A stretch of 64,000 nucleotides of DNA from Odoribacter laneus YIT 12061. Lineage in GTDB: Bacteria > Bacteroidota > Bacteroidia > Bacteroidales > Marinifilaceae. This document shows, one piece after another, positions 45,893 to 55,047 of this stretch (the first letter of the stretch is position 1; every line of letters begins with the position of its first letter). The translations under genes were made by a program, and so were the position numbers. The DNA lies in contig NZ_JH594596.1 in NCBI RefSeq assembly GCF_000243215.1, positions 1,412,673 through 1,476,672 of the forward strand. Direction: 5' to 3'. A model generated the notes under the pieces. It saw nothing but the letters and a program-made list of their open reading frames with translations. It was not told the DNA's origin and did no database searches.

Positions 45893-46918
45893 TTATTGAA
45901 TTTCTTTCACTAAATATACCAATGAAGGAAAATGGTCGCTATAACCATTTTGAAAAGTTGACCCGGAAAAAGTCCGGAAAGGATAACCTTTATATTTTCC
46001 TTCTTTCTGAATCAAAAAATCCCGGTTAAAAATTTCCACTTTCCAGAACTTCAAAGTAGAATAATCTTTTCCCAATAATCCATAAGATAAAATTTGCTGA
46101 TCGAAAAGATTCCATTGATCCTGATAACACAGAGAACCAATTCCTTTATCCCATAAAGCCCAAGTAGCATTATAAAGTCCGCCGGCTTCCACCTGGCTTT
46201 GTTTTTTACGGGCATTCAACACTTCCCGGCAACTTTTATCATCGGGATCGTCATTAAAATCCCCCATAATTACAATTTTCGCATTCGGATCGATCCGGTA
46301 AAGGGAATCTACAATATGCCGGGTAATAGTAGCCGCGTATTCCCGCAAAGGAGAAGACTTATCTCCCCAACGGGACGGCCAGTGATTTACAATGACATGA
46401 AAAGCCTCTCCGGCTAAAATTCCACTTACCAGTAACTGATCCCGGGTTTTAAAAGTAGAATCCGTAGGCAAACGATAAGGATAAACCCGGGAAGAAGTCA
46501 GACGAAATAATTTGGGATTATACAATAAAGCGACATCTATTCCCCGACGATCGGGTGAATCGTAATGTACAATTTCGTAACCGATTTTTGCTATTTCTCC
46601 GGTCTTCACCAAATCTTCGAGTACTCCCCGATTTTCTACTTCCCCTACGCCCAATACTGCCGGTCCGCCCGGACAATATTCCCGGGCTAAACGGGAAATC
46701 ACCAAAGAAAGTTTAGCCAGTTTTTGCCGGTATTTCTCCGGCGTCCAGTTGTAAGCTCCCGTAGGAGTAAAATCCTCATCCGCTATTCCCTCATCGTCCT
46801 TGGTATCAAACAAATTTTCCAGATTATAAAACCCCACAGCATAGACACCTAACTTATGTTGGGCAAATAATGGAAGGGTGATAAACAACAATCCGATACA
46901 ATACAGGTACTTTTTCAT
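45893..46918 (-). CDS. Exported endonuclease/exonuclease/phosphatase-family nuclease
   Basis: A 341-residue secreted enzyme; the start at 46918 is followed by a signal peptide (MKKYLYCIGLLFITLPLFAQ), whereas the upstream ATG at 46948 adds 10 residues. It has the EEP (DNase I-like) motifs in order: FYNLENLFDT (Asn metal region), GVGEVENRG (catalytic Glu), VIVNHWPSRWG (His), IMGDFNDDPDDK (Asp-x-Asn) and GYSDHFPSLV (final Asp-His). The fold cleaves nucleic acids or phosphodiesters. It is the last gene of the minus-strand locus, 80 nt after the DUF5689 lipoprotein, next to a TonB receptor and another nuclease. Confidence 0.85.
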   Translation of the reverse strand: MKKYLYCIGLLFITLPLFAQHKLGVYAVGFYNLENLFDTKDDEGIADEDFTPTGAYNWTPEKYRQKLAKLSLVISRLAREYCPGGPAVLGVGEVENRGVLEDLVKTGEIAKIGYEIVHYDSPDRRGIDVALLYNPKLFRLTSSRVYPYRLPTDSTFKTRDQLLVSGILAGEAFHVIVNHWPSRWGDKSSPLREYAATITRHIVDSLYRIDPNAKIVIMGDFNDDPDDKSCREVLNARKKQSQVEAGGLYNATWALWDKGIGSLCYQDQWNLFDQQILSYGLLGKDYSTLKFWKVEIFNRDFLIQKEGKYKGYPFRTFSGSTFQNGYSDHFPSLVYLVKEIQ

Positions 46919-46998
46919 AAAATTTGTATTTCGGCTTAAAAGTCCCAAAGTTACAGACCGGTTACTTCCGTTTTTCTATCACTTCAGGACTTATCAAC

Positions 46999-48375
46999 TT
47001 ATTTTTTCAAAGGATCCGGAACAATCGGGCCATCTCCGCCACCTCCCTCCTGCGGATCCGCAGTAAGCTTGATATTATCTAAACGCAAACCCAAAGTATT
47101 CTGACCGGCAGATGCAAAAAATTCAATCGTAACGTTTTCTGCAATTGGAAGATTATCAATCTCTATGCTGTAAAATTTACCATTGTCTCCATTGGCATTC
47201 GATACCGGAATACTGGGCACGTCCAAAGCTGTTCCATTACATTTTACCGTCATCGCATTCAGATCCATAGCTTCCCCGGCGCTGTACAAATTAGCTGCCA
47301 CTTCATAACTCAACACAATCCTCTGATGTCCCGTCGTATTAATTCCGCTTATCGTCAGATAAGCATCTTTATTGGCCGGGAACCAAACATGGGCTCCATT
47401 CCCTCCCGACATACTCCGGATATCGGCATTTCCGGAAGCATCACTATAAGTTATAGGACTCTTCATATCAAAATCCGTAAAATCAGCAATTTTAGGTCTG
47501 TTTCCCGACGGATAATATCCCTCTCCAAAGGTCTCCATAAAAATCACGGTTTCTTCTCCTACCGGAGGCTGTTGTCCTTCTCCTTCAAAAGAACCGATAT
47601 CGTCTCTTGTGCGCACCGTCAACTGCCAGGAATCATTAAAGCGACCTAAAATTCCGGTTATCGTACCGGTTCCTTCCGGAAGTTTATCGGAAGCAAAATC
47701 TGCATAATTACTGGTACGTACGTCTATCGCATTTCCCTGAGCATCTTTTAAGACTTGGGTTCCGTATCCCGTAGTAGGAGCAAAGGTGCCTTTTCCTCCG
47801 TTTGTGAAAGAAACCCCATTTAATTGGACTAAAGTGTAAGTCAACCGCTCGACATGCTCGTTCAGTTTACTGATATCATTGGCTTGCACCGGCACTAATT
47901 TCGTCTCATCGGGCCAACCATTTAAAAATACATGAGCAACAAAATCCTCCCAGGGAGTCCGATAAAGATAAGCCCCCGGATAGCCCAATTGCAACTGTCC
48001 TCCATAAGCAGATACACACATTCCCTTTAAATCCACAAACACTTCCTGCCCTACCCGGTAAGTCGTATATACACTATTCTGGTCTACACTGATGGGAATT
48101 CCCCCCGTACTATCCTGAACAAAAATTTGCTTAAAAATATTTCCGGACTCATCGTTAGCGCTAACGATGGCTTTCACGACCAACTCCTCTTCAATCGTAA
48201 TCGGATTATCCTGAGTGGCAGCCGCATAGTCTTTCTTTAAAGCGGCAATGGTTATATTGGCATCTGCTCCTTCGTATTTAGGTTCATTTAACGGAGGCAT
48301 ATCATAATCCCTCTCACAGGCCACTATAGCCAGCGTCAGCAGAAACAAATAAAGAATTCTCTGTAAAGTTTTCAT
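46999..48375 (-). CDS. DUF5689-type lipoprotein
   Basis: A 458-residue lipoprotein, lipobox AIVAC near residue 19. The N-terminal half matches DUF5689: ITIAALKKDYAAATQDNP, VKAIVSANDESGNIFKQIFV and DSTGGIPISVDQ, an OB-fold-like domain often encoded beside secreted nucleases in Bacteroidetes. The C-terminal half (from about 270) is a beta-sandwich with VIFMETFGEGYYPSG, HVWFPANKDAYLTISGINTT and LGLRLDNIKLTAD. The same C-terminal module ends the fimbrillin-like lipoprotein of this locus (51357-53123). It is probably on the cell surface and may hold or bind substrate for the EEP nuclease encoded next to it. Confidence 0.78.
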   Translation of the reverse strand: MKTLQRILYLFLLTLAIVACERDYDMPPLNEPKYEGADANITIAALKKDYAAATQDNPITIEEELVVKAIVSANDESGNIFKQIFVQDSTGGIPISVDQNSVYTTYRVGQEVFVDLKGMCVSAYGGQLQLGYPGAYLYRTPWEDFVAHVFLNGWPDETKLVPVQANDISKLNEHVERLTYTLVQLNGVSFTNGGKGTFAPTTGYGTQVLKDAQGNAIDVRTSNYADFASDKLPEGTGTITGILGRFNDSWQLTVRTRDDIGSFEGEGQQPPVGEETVIFMETFGEGYYPSGNRPKIADFTDFDMKSPITYSDASGNADIRSMSGGNGAHVWFPANKDAYLTISGINTTGHQRIVLSYEVAANLYSAGEAMDLNAMTVKCNGTALDVPSIPVSNANGDNGKFYSIEIDNLPIAENVTIEFFASAGQNTLGLRLDNIKLTADPQEGGGGDGPIVPDPLKK

Positions 48376-48420
48376 ATGAATATTTTTTAATAAATTACTG
48401 AATAATAAAACGGCCTGATT

Positions 48421-51144
48421 TTAAAATTTATAACTCACATTCAGGAAGCAATTGATACCCTGCATATAATAATATTTGGACCCGAAGCGGTTCGGGTAGG
48501 TAATATCCATGCGTCCCTGTTCATATCCTCCGGTCCGTATATTTTCTTTATTCAAAAGATTATTGACCGACAAGTTGAAATTAATAGAACTTCTACCCGG
48601 CAAATAAAATATTTTGCCAATAGATAAATCGATCGTATAACTGTCGTCAAAACGTTCCTGATCCACCAAAGAGCGATATGCTTCCATTGTTTCCGGGACC
48701 GTCGGATCCACATTATCGTAATTGGAAGCCAACCGGCGCAAAGGAGCCACCTCTATATAATTCCGGGCAAAACCGTTTATATTAGCTCCCAAGAACCAAT
48801 ATTTGATAAAATAACGTAAGCCGAAAGTACCGGCAAATTGGGGTGTTCCCCCTACATAAAAGTTCCTTAAATACACTTTTTCTTCCCGGTTGTCAATCTT
48901 CCCGTTTTCCGAATTAATAGTCCCCATGGGATTATTGTTATAATAATATTCCGATAAGGTTCCTGCTAAATCGAAGCTCCAGTGATTATTGAGTTTATAA
49001 GTAAGTCCGACTTCCATTCCCCGATGAATCCGGTTGATCCCTGTCACTACATGATTAATGAAGGTTCCGGAAATGCCATCGTAGTAACTGATCCGGTCCA
49101 TCTGATCGTAGAAATTGGTCTGAAATACCCCTACACGCCCATTCAAAGAAGGTAATGAAAATACATAATTCAGGTCGGCAGAAAAATAACTTCCGCTTTT
49201 CAGGTTCTTTACGGTTTTATCCGTTATACGGGGAGACACATAAGAATTATTCGGCAGAGGAGCTTCTGTGGCATAACTGATATTTCCCGTAATAAAATGC
49301 CTTCCATTGATCTTATAGGTCAGTCCTCCCTTCAATGCAATATCCGTAAAGGAATGGGAAGCGCCCTTACCATAAGAAGTCGTCGGATAACGTCCGTTTC
49401 TCATCTTTCCATCCCGTTGGAAATAAGTATAAGTCAGTTTAAATCCGTAATAGTAATCGAGCTTGCGCGTACTGTACTGGTTTAACACCCAAGCATTAGC
49501 CGAATAAATATTCAGATCGAAATTATAACCGAACTTATCTCCTTTCAGCGCCTTCCGGTCGGGATGATTTAAATTATTCTGAAGCTTTTCCGGATCTCCG
49601 GAAAAATCCTGTTCTGCAAATTTATCAATATCCAACACATAATGAGCCCCCAATAAATCGTCTACAGTCTTAAACTGCCGGGAAGTCGTCGCTCTCAACC
49701 CTATACCGGCAAACAATTTCATATTGCCTTTCATCACAGCATTCAAAGTCGAGTTAAAGGAAGTTTCGTACAAATCACTCCTTCTCTCCTCCACCATATA
49801 AATAGCAGATCCATTTCCCTGGGTTATATTCAATTCATTGGCCCGGTATAATTTATCCCAGTTGATTTGGGTAAAGGTCCGGTTTTTACTCCTCCACAAA
49901 GCCGCATATTGTTCCTGGATAACCGTATCTTCAAAATAAGAAGGCAAATAACGGTAATAATCGGGTCTCGGGTCGGGACCGTTATACCAGTTTAAGGCCG
50001 TATTGCCATATCTTCCGTAGTGAAAAGCGATGCCGGAAGTAAGACTGGTATTCTCATTGATTTTCCAAACATGGGACAAAATCACCGTAGGATCGAAGGC
50101 CTTTACAACTTTGGCATTCCTCCGTTTGCCATTCTGGTATCCCCAATTAGGATTATAGAGATTATTTCCGGTCAGATCATACACTTCCTGGTAGGAAGCT
50201 CCCTGTTGTCCTCTCTCCACCGGTGAACCGAAAGTCGTCAGCGACAAACTGTGACGTCCTTCCTTCCATTGTTTCTCCACCGATAAGGCATAAGAAAAGT
50301 TCCGGTAATAGGTACCTTCAATATTCCCTCTGTCCGAATAACGTCCGCCGACAGAAACAGTAAAAGCCCAGCCTTTATCAGTCAATCCCGTAGAATAAGT
50401 TGCCATTCCCCTCAGATAATAGTTTCGGTTGGTATAAGAAAGGGTTACCTTCGTACCCGAAGCATTGTTTCCAGCCCGCATATTTATATTTTCAGCTCCT
50501 CCGATCGAACCAAAGGTAAAAGCGGAAGGACGGTTGTAATTTGTAACATCCCCATTGCGGGTCATATCATTCAAAGCGCCGATAGCGGCATAATTGAATA
50601 CTCCTCTCAGCTGGTCGTTAAAACTAACCCCGTTTATATATTTTTGCTCATAATAGCTATCGTATCCTCTTACCCGGAAACGTGCAGGTGACAGTTGATA
50701 AGCAGCTCTGTTCAAATAAACATCGTTGGACAAGATGACGGTAGAGCTGATCTCCTGCGAAGAACTCTCAGCATCGTCGTCTGTCAATACTTCATCGATA
50801 ACGCCTACTAACGACATATCTTCAACGGCGTTTAAATCCACCACCTGAACATCATTCAGAACAGTAGGCATTCCTGCTAAAATATCCACAGGGATTTCCT
50901 GCGGACGAATACTAGCAGCATTCAGGGAAAGAGTGTCTTTCCCCACAGCTACTTTCTGAAAAGAAAACAGCCCTTTGGAATCGGTTCTGGTCTGCCGATC
51001 CTGCCCTCTTAAGGTTACAATAACCCCCGCTACCGGCTTTCCTGTCACCGAACTGATCACATTTCCCTTTACTTCTGCCGGCTGTTGGGCATAAACGAAA
51101 AAAGGGAAAAGGAATACTATAAAAAATAGTAGTTTTTGCTTCAT
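48421..51144 (-). CDS. TonB-dependent outer-membrane receptor
   Basis: A 907-residue receptor; the start at 51144 opens a signal peptide (MKQKLLFFIVFLFPFFVYAQ), while the frame runs on to 51246. An N-terminal carboxypeptidase-D-like domain (EVKGNVISSVTGKPVAGVIV) is followed by a plug (RFRVRGYDSYYEQKYINGVS) and a beta-barrel with many aromatic strands. It lacks the long SusC-specific signature and no SusD gene is adjacent, so it is an ordinary receptor type. It lies between the fimbrillin-like lipoprotein and the DUF5689 lipoprotein. If the locus acts on nucleic acid, this would import the products or a linked metal; that is inference. Confidence 0.88.
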   Translation of the reverse strand: MKQKLLFFIVFLFPFFVYAQQPAEVKGNVISSVTGKPVAGVIVTLRGQDRQTRTDSKGLFSFQKVAVGKDTLSLNAASIRPQEIPVDILAGMPTVLNDVQVVDLNAVEDMSLVGVIDEVLTDDDAESSSQEISSTVILSNDVYLNRAAYQLSPARFRVRGYDSYYEQKYINGVSFNDQLRGVFNYAAIGALNDMTRNGDVTNYNRPSAFTFGSIGGAENINMRAGNNASGTKVTLSYTNRNYYLRGMATYSTGLTDKGWAFTVSVGGRYSDRGNIEGTYYRNFSYALSVEKQWKEGRHSLSLTTFGSPVERGQQGASYQEVYDLTGNNLYNPNWGYQNGKRRNAKVVKAFDPTVILSHVWKINENTSLTSGIAFHYGRYGNTALNWYNGPDPRPDYYRYLPSYFEDTVIQEQYAALWRSKNRTFTQINWDKLYRANELNITQGNGSAIYMVEERRSDLYETSFNSTLNAVMKGNMKLFAGIGLRATTSRQFKTVDDLLGAHYVLDIDKFAEQDFSGDPEKLQNNLNHPDRKALKGDKFGYNFDLNIYSANAWVLNQYSTRKLDYYYGFKLTYTYFQRDGKMRNGRYPTTSYGKGASHSFTDIALKGGLTYKINGRHFITGNISYATEAPLPNNSYVSPRITDKTVKNLKSGSYFSADLNYVFSLPSLNGRVGVFQTNFYDQMDRISYYDGISGTFINHVVTGINRIHRGMEVGLTYKLNNHWSFDLAGTLSEYYYNNNPMGTINSENGKIDNREEKVYLRNFYVGGTPQFAGTFGLRYFIKYWFLGANINGFARNYIEVAPLRRLASNYDNVDPTVPETMEAYRSLVDQERFDDSYTIDLSIGKIFYLPGRSSINFNLSVNNLLNKENIRTGGYEQGRMDITYPNRFGSKYYYMQGINCFLNVSYKF

Positions 51145-51305
51145 ACTCCTCGTATTTTCAAATTTGTTTTGGATAGACTCCGAAAAACATGTATGTATGC
51201 TTTTAATTCCGCACGCCAAAGCTTCTCTCTTAAAAATTCTAGTCAAGAAAACAAGCCTCCCGAATACCTCAACTAAACATTCTTTATAACCTCATAAAAA
51301 GAGAG

Positions 51306-51343
51306 AAAGAGGCTGCTAAAATCACTTTTAGCCAGCCCCTTTA
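51306..51343 (-). terminator. Hairpin between the fimbrillin-like gene and the TonB receptor
   Basis: Arms around 51307-51320 and 51326-51342 (agaggctg-ctaaaa / ttttagccagcccct, one bulge), with a T-rich stretch beyond it on the minus strand. It may end or attenuate transcription, so receptor, DUF5689 and nuclease genes may have lower or separate expression. Confidence 0.6.
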
Positions 51344-51356
51344 TTTTAATTCATTT

Positions 51357-53123
51357 TTATTTATCTCCGACAAGTTTTATATCATCGATACGTAAGCCAA
51401 GATTGTTGTCAGCCCCTAAAGCTACAAATTTTAGTTCAGCATTAGCAGAAGCCGTCATCCCGGTAGAAATCACCAACTCATAAAATACATTCGCATCCCC
51501 ATTATCCTTGGATACTACTTTACTGGGAACCGTCAATTCTTGTCCGTTCCAATAAACTTTCAGTTTATTCAAATCGATACTCGTTCCCGCATTATATACA
51601 TTTGCAGCGGCTTTGTATGTCAGTTTGATATTGGTATACCCGGCAGCATTGATGCCTGAAATTTTTAAAGAAGCATCTTTATCGGCAGGAAACCATACAT
51701 TATTGTTAGCTGTAGATTTTAAATAACGAACATCAGCCGTTCCGTATTCATCGCTGAATATAAGTCCTACACCATTATCAAAACCCGTATAACTACCGAT
51801 TTTTACTTTAGAACCACCAGACAAATCCTGACCATCAAAACTTTCGGTAAAGATATTCTGTGTCTGAGGCGTTCCGGATTCAGCTCCGCCAACTTGTTCC
51901 GTTACATTAGAAACTACACCGCTTTCCACATTTCCCAACACTTTTACGAACTTTCCTTCTAATTCCGGATGGTCTACCAAATTCAAAGCTTTCTGAATAT
52001 CACTCCCGTCTACCAATTGTACCAACACACATTTAGAGGGATCGGTTTCTCCTGCTGTTTTCGCCAGCAAAATATTGGTCTTGACCGTATAGGCTCTTGT
52101 TTGCTGCACACCGGCTACATATCCGCCTACCCATACATCATTCTGAGTCAAAGTTAAAGCCTGATCCACAGTATACGGATTTTCTTTGCTTCCATCTCCC
52201 GGAGTGGTATTTCCGAAATCAATATTGATATTCTGTTTCGGAGCATCTATCCAATCTTCAATTGTAGCGCTGATAGAAGCCGTTACGCCCCCACCACTGT
52301 TTCTTAACTCCACATCATAGGTATATTTTTTGCCTTTTGCATATTCCTGATTTGCCGGAATTTCCCAACGGAAAGCACCTGAAGGCAAAGTAAATACAAT
52401 GCTTCCTCCATTTAATGCCGCAACCGGCAGAATAATGGCTTCTCCCACTACACCTTCCACGGCAGGACTCAGCTTCACTGACAGTTCTTTTCCGGAAGCA
52501 TCCTCTACGTTCAGAGTGCCATCAGCCAAGGCAAATGTAGCCTGTGTCTTCATTCCACCCAGAGTGATACTCAAACCCTCCAGACTGGAAATGCCCGTAC
52601 CGGCTTTAATATTGAATACCATTTTCACCAACTGATGGGAGAAAGACAAGGCAGCCGCCGCATTGTCCTTATTCAGTCCTTTAGCGTTATTGGCATACAA
52701 CAAATCGATAGCCGGTTGAGAAGTCTGATTCTCTACATTTACCGCATACTGATAATTGTTAATGACAGTATAAGGATAATAAGCAATAAAGTCAACATTA
52801 CTGCCATCTGCCGGATAAGAAATAGTCTGTCCGACAGCAGGCGCAAAACGACCATCTCCTGTAGCCGTTACATATTCTTTATTTGCAGCCCCGTCTACAA
52901 TATTTGCATCCGATAAAGCCTGTCCGGCTTTCAGCATAAATACACCGATAGCGTCGTCGGAATCCCAACCACTACCTGCAGCTCTCGACGGAATCAATCC
53001 CTCGATCGAAGAAGAAAATTTCACCGTTAATCCGTCATCAGTACGGACATCTTCGTCATTATCGCAGGCTACGAAAAACAACGAAGATAACAGCATCATT
53101 CCTAAAATGTTTTTAATTTTCAT
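51357..53123 (-). CDS. Fimbrillin-like lipoprotein with DUF6359 and C-terminal beta-sandwich
   Basis: A 588-residue lipoprotein; the start at 53123 is directly followed by signal and lipobox (FFVAC). Residues 25-280 form a fimbrillin-type double domain (VKFSSSIEGLIPSRAAGSGW, YPADGSNVDFIAYYPY, ALSFSHQLVKMVFNIKAG) closely related to the nuclease fusion encoded upstream. An OB-like DUF6359 segment follows (DGSKENPYTVDQALTLTQ, VWVGGYVAG). The end (NVWFPADKDASLKISGIN, NLGLRIDDIKLVGD) repeats the C-terminal module of the DUF5689 lipoprotein. It may be a surface scaffold rather than a fimbrial subunit, since no Mfa/Fim assembly genes are near. Confidence 0.75.
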   Translation of the reverse strand: MKIKNILGMMLLSSLFFVACDNDEDVRTDDGLTVKFSSSIEGLIPSRAAGSGWDSDDAIGVFMLKAGQALSDANIVDGAANKEYVTATGDGRFAPAVGQTISYPADGSNVDFIAYYPYTVINNYQYAVNVENQTSQPAIDLLYANNAKGLNKDNAAAALSFSHQLVKMVFNIKAGTGISSLEGLSITLGGMKTQATFALADGTLNVEDASGKELSVKLSPAVEGVVGEAIILPVAALNGGSIVFTLPSGAFRWEIPANQEYAKGKKYTYDVELRNSGGGVTASISATIEDWIDAPKQNINIDFGNTTPGDGSKENPYTVDQALTLTQNDVWVGGYVAGVQQTRAYTVKTNILLAKTAGETDPSKCVLVQLVDGSDIQKALNLVDHPELEGKFVKVLGNVESGVVSNVTEQVGGAESGTPQTQNIFTESFDGQDLSGGSKVKIGSYTGFDNGVGLIFSDEYGTADVRYLKSTANNNVWFPADKDASLKISGINAAGYTNIKLTYKAAANVYNAGTSIDLNKLKVYWNGQELTVPSKVVSKDNGDANVFYELVISTGMTASANAELKFVALGADNNLGLRIDDIKLVGDK

Positions 53124-53232
53124 AATTTTTGTTTTTATTATACTAAAAATACTACTAAAAGCGGTGCTTTTAAAAGCATACAAATAAACATTCCTTTTGT
53201 TACTTTTTATAAAACAGAATGTCACATTTCTG

Positions 53233-54804
53233 TTAATTCCAACGACTTGTTTCAATTTTCGCTTTCACAGCATCTGTAAGTCCCGGGAAAAAAGTAAAAC
53301 CAGTTTCTGCTTCCAACTCACTAACAGACATTCGGTAAGCATTGTAATCAGTATTCGAAGGGGCTTTATTATTCATTTTAAATCCTATCGTATAGTAGGT
53401 ATTCCCCACTTTTTGAGCCAATGCTTTAAAATAATATTTCGGTTTTGCCACATTCTTTTTATCGTTATCTTTTACATAAGTAATATTCCGATCCGTATCG
53501 GTGGTCACCATAGCCCCGGTCACCACATACAAGGTGTCGCAGGTACGCATCCACGTTCGGATCCGATTTTCCAACTGCGCCCACATACCTTGATTCAAGG
53601 TAGAGTTCTGGGCTGTCATATTACTGTAATAAAAAGTAGTCGCATTCCCGGCTCTGCTATAATTGCGGTCTGCGCTCGGAATTTGATGCCCCCGGTCAAT
53701 ACCGGAAATACCAAATGCGTTTTTCAAATAAGGCTGCAAACTGGGCTTGATTTCCGGATCATAACCCCAACTATCCCAACGGCCTGAACTGACATAAGAG
53801 GCATGCAAAGGATAAGCGACCCAATAAGCCAATTTTTGAATCGTATCATATAACATTGCATAATTTCTGACTCCCGCCCGGTCCGGTAAATAATGAGTCA
53901 CATAAATTGTATTTTCCATATCACCCGTCGGAGTCTCAAACCAAGTCGGCAAAGAAGGTTTTTCTTCTGCTCCTCCGTTTTTTAATACAATATCATAGGT
54001 GTAACGCTTCCCTTTCTCATAGGTAAATCCTTCCGGAATTTTCCAATCGTAAGACTTTGAATGAAGATTAAAACGAATAAAAGCTCCTTTTACGTCCGCT
54101 TCCGGCAAAACCATCGCCTCTCCCACTTTTCCTGTTTCTGTAGACACCAAGGGAACGGTGATCTCCCCTACGGAACGGTCGTCTATGACCAAGGTACCCT
54201 CCGCCAAGGCAAAGTCGGCCTTTGTCTTTAAGCCGGAAAAAACCACGTTCAAACCGGTCAGGTCTTTTATCCCTTCACCGGCTGTGATATTCAATATAAC
54301 CCGGGATAACTGATGAGAAAAAGACAAAGTAACCCTCTCTTCTCCCATGGCCAATCCTTTAGCACCGTCAGCATACAACAAATCGACACTGCTTGCCGTC
54401 GGCTGATGCGCTAAATCGACTTTATAAATATAATCCGTCAGGTTTTCCTGATAAGGATAATAAGCAATAAAATCCACTTTACTTCCATCTGCCGGATAAT
54501 AAATCCAACGAAAAGCCGCCGGTATAAACATTCCCTTTTCGCCGGCGGTATACTCCAAATTATTAGCGTCTTCTAAAATAGTAGCAGCAGAAAGTAACTG
54601 CCCGTTTCTTTTCATAAAGATACCTATGGCATCCCCGCTATCCCATTTCGTACCCGTAACTCTGGATTGAATTTCTCCGTCTATTCCGGAAGTAAATTGC
54701 ACCGGCAAACGATTTCTCTCTTTTTCCGAAAGGGAATTATCCTCACAAGAAATAAAACCTGACACTAAAAACAGGAGCGCACCTAAAACATTTCTAATTT
54801 TCAT
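53233..54804 (-). CDS. Fimbrillin-domain / DNA-RNA non-specific endonuclease fusion lipoprotein
   Basis: A 523-residue lipoprotein (lipobox FISC). The N-terminal about 280 residues are a fimbrillin-type domain (VQFTSGIDGEIQSRVTGTKW, YPADGSKVDFIAYYPYQE, LTGLNVVFSGLKTKADFAL) similar to the neighbour at 51357. The C-terminal half is a NUC1-type nuclease: YWVAYPLHASYV, the catalytic SGIDRGHQIPSADR with His373, and SNMTAQNSTLNQGMWAQLEN containing the metal-binding Asn. The family degrades DNA and RNA without sequence preference. The fimbrillin part would tether the nuclease to the cell surface. First gene of the locus, under a good promoter. Confidence 0.85.
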   Translation of the reverse strand: MKIRNVLGALLFLVSGFISCEDNSLSEKERNRLPVQFTSGIDGEIQSRVTGTKWDSGDAIGIFMKRNGQLLSAATILEDANNLEYTAGEKGMFIPAAFRWIYYPADGSKVDFIAYYPYQENLTDYIYKVDLAHQPTASSVDLLYADGAKGLAMGEERVTLSFSHQLSRVILNITAGEGIKDLTGLNVVFSGLKTKADFALAEGTLVIDDRSVGEITVPLVSTETGKVGEAMVLPEADVKGAFIRFNLHSKSYDWKIPEGFTYEKGKRYTYDIVLKNGGAEEKPSLPTWFETPTGDMENTIYVTHYLPDRAGVRNYAMLYDTIQKLAYWVAYPLHASYVSSGRWDSWGYDPEIKPSLQPYLKNAFGISGIDRGHQIPSADRNYSRAGNATTFYYSNMTAQNSTLNQGMWAQLENRIRTWMRTCDTLYVVTGAMVTTDTDRNITYVKDNDKKNVAKPKYYFKALAQKVGNTYYTIGFKMNNKAPSNTDYNAYRMSVSELEAETGFTFFPGLTDAVKAKIETSRWN

Positions 54805-54879
54805 AATTTTTTTTATCTATCGGAAATTCTTCTTTCCGAATTTCCCGGTTCTCATATGATCTCAATTGTCGTTACAAAA

Positions 54880-54912
54880 CAAATATACGAATGTTATATT
54901 TCTGTTAACAAA
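54880..54912 (-). promoter_or_regulatory. Predicted promoter of the nuclease locus
   Basis: On the minus strand TTTG (54912-54909) and TATATTTG (54887-54880) are separated by 21 nt. The leader to the nuclease-fusion start at 54804 would be about 70 nt. Confidence 0.55.
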
Positions 54913-54978
54913 TTATGACATAGTAATTAATTTGGGGCATTGAAGTTAGAAAAGAAAAAAGAGAAAAAAAAGAAAAAA

Positions 54979-55022
54979 GTTCAAAACTTTAATTGAATTT
55001 TTAAACAATTAAAGTTTTGAAC
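54979..55022 (-). terminator. Terminator of the Tricorn-like protease gene
   Basis: Perfect 17-bp stem, 54979-54995 with 55006-55022, followed on the minus strand by a long T-rich tract. It isolates the nuclease locus from the protease gene. Confidence 0.92.
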
Positions 55023-55047
55023 TTTCAAACAAACCTAAGTCTAAAAT

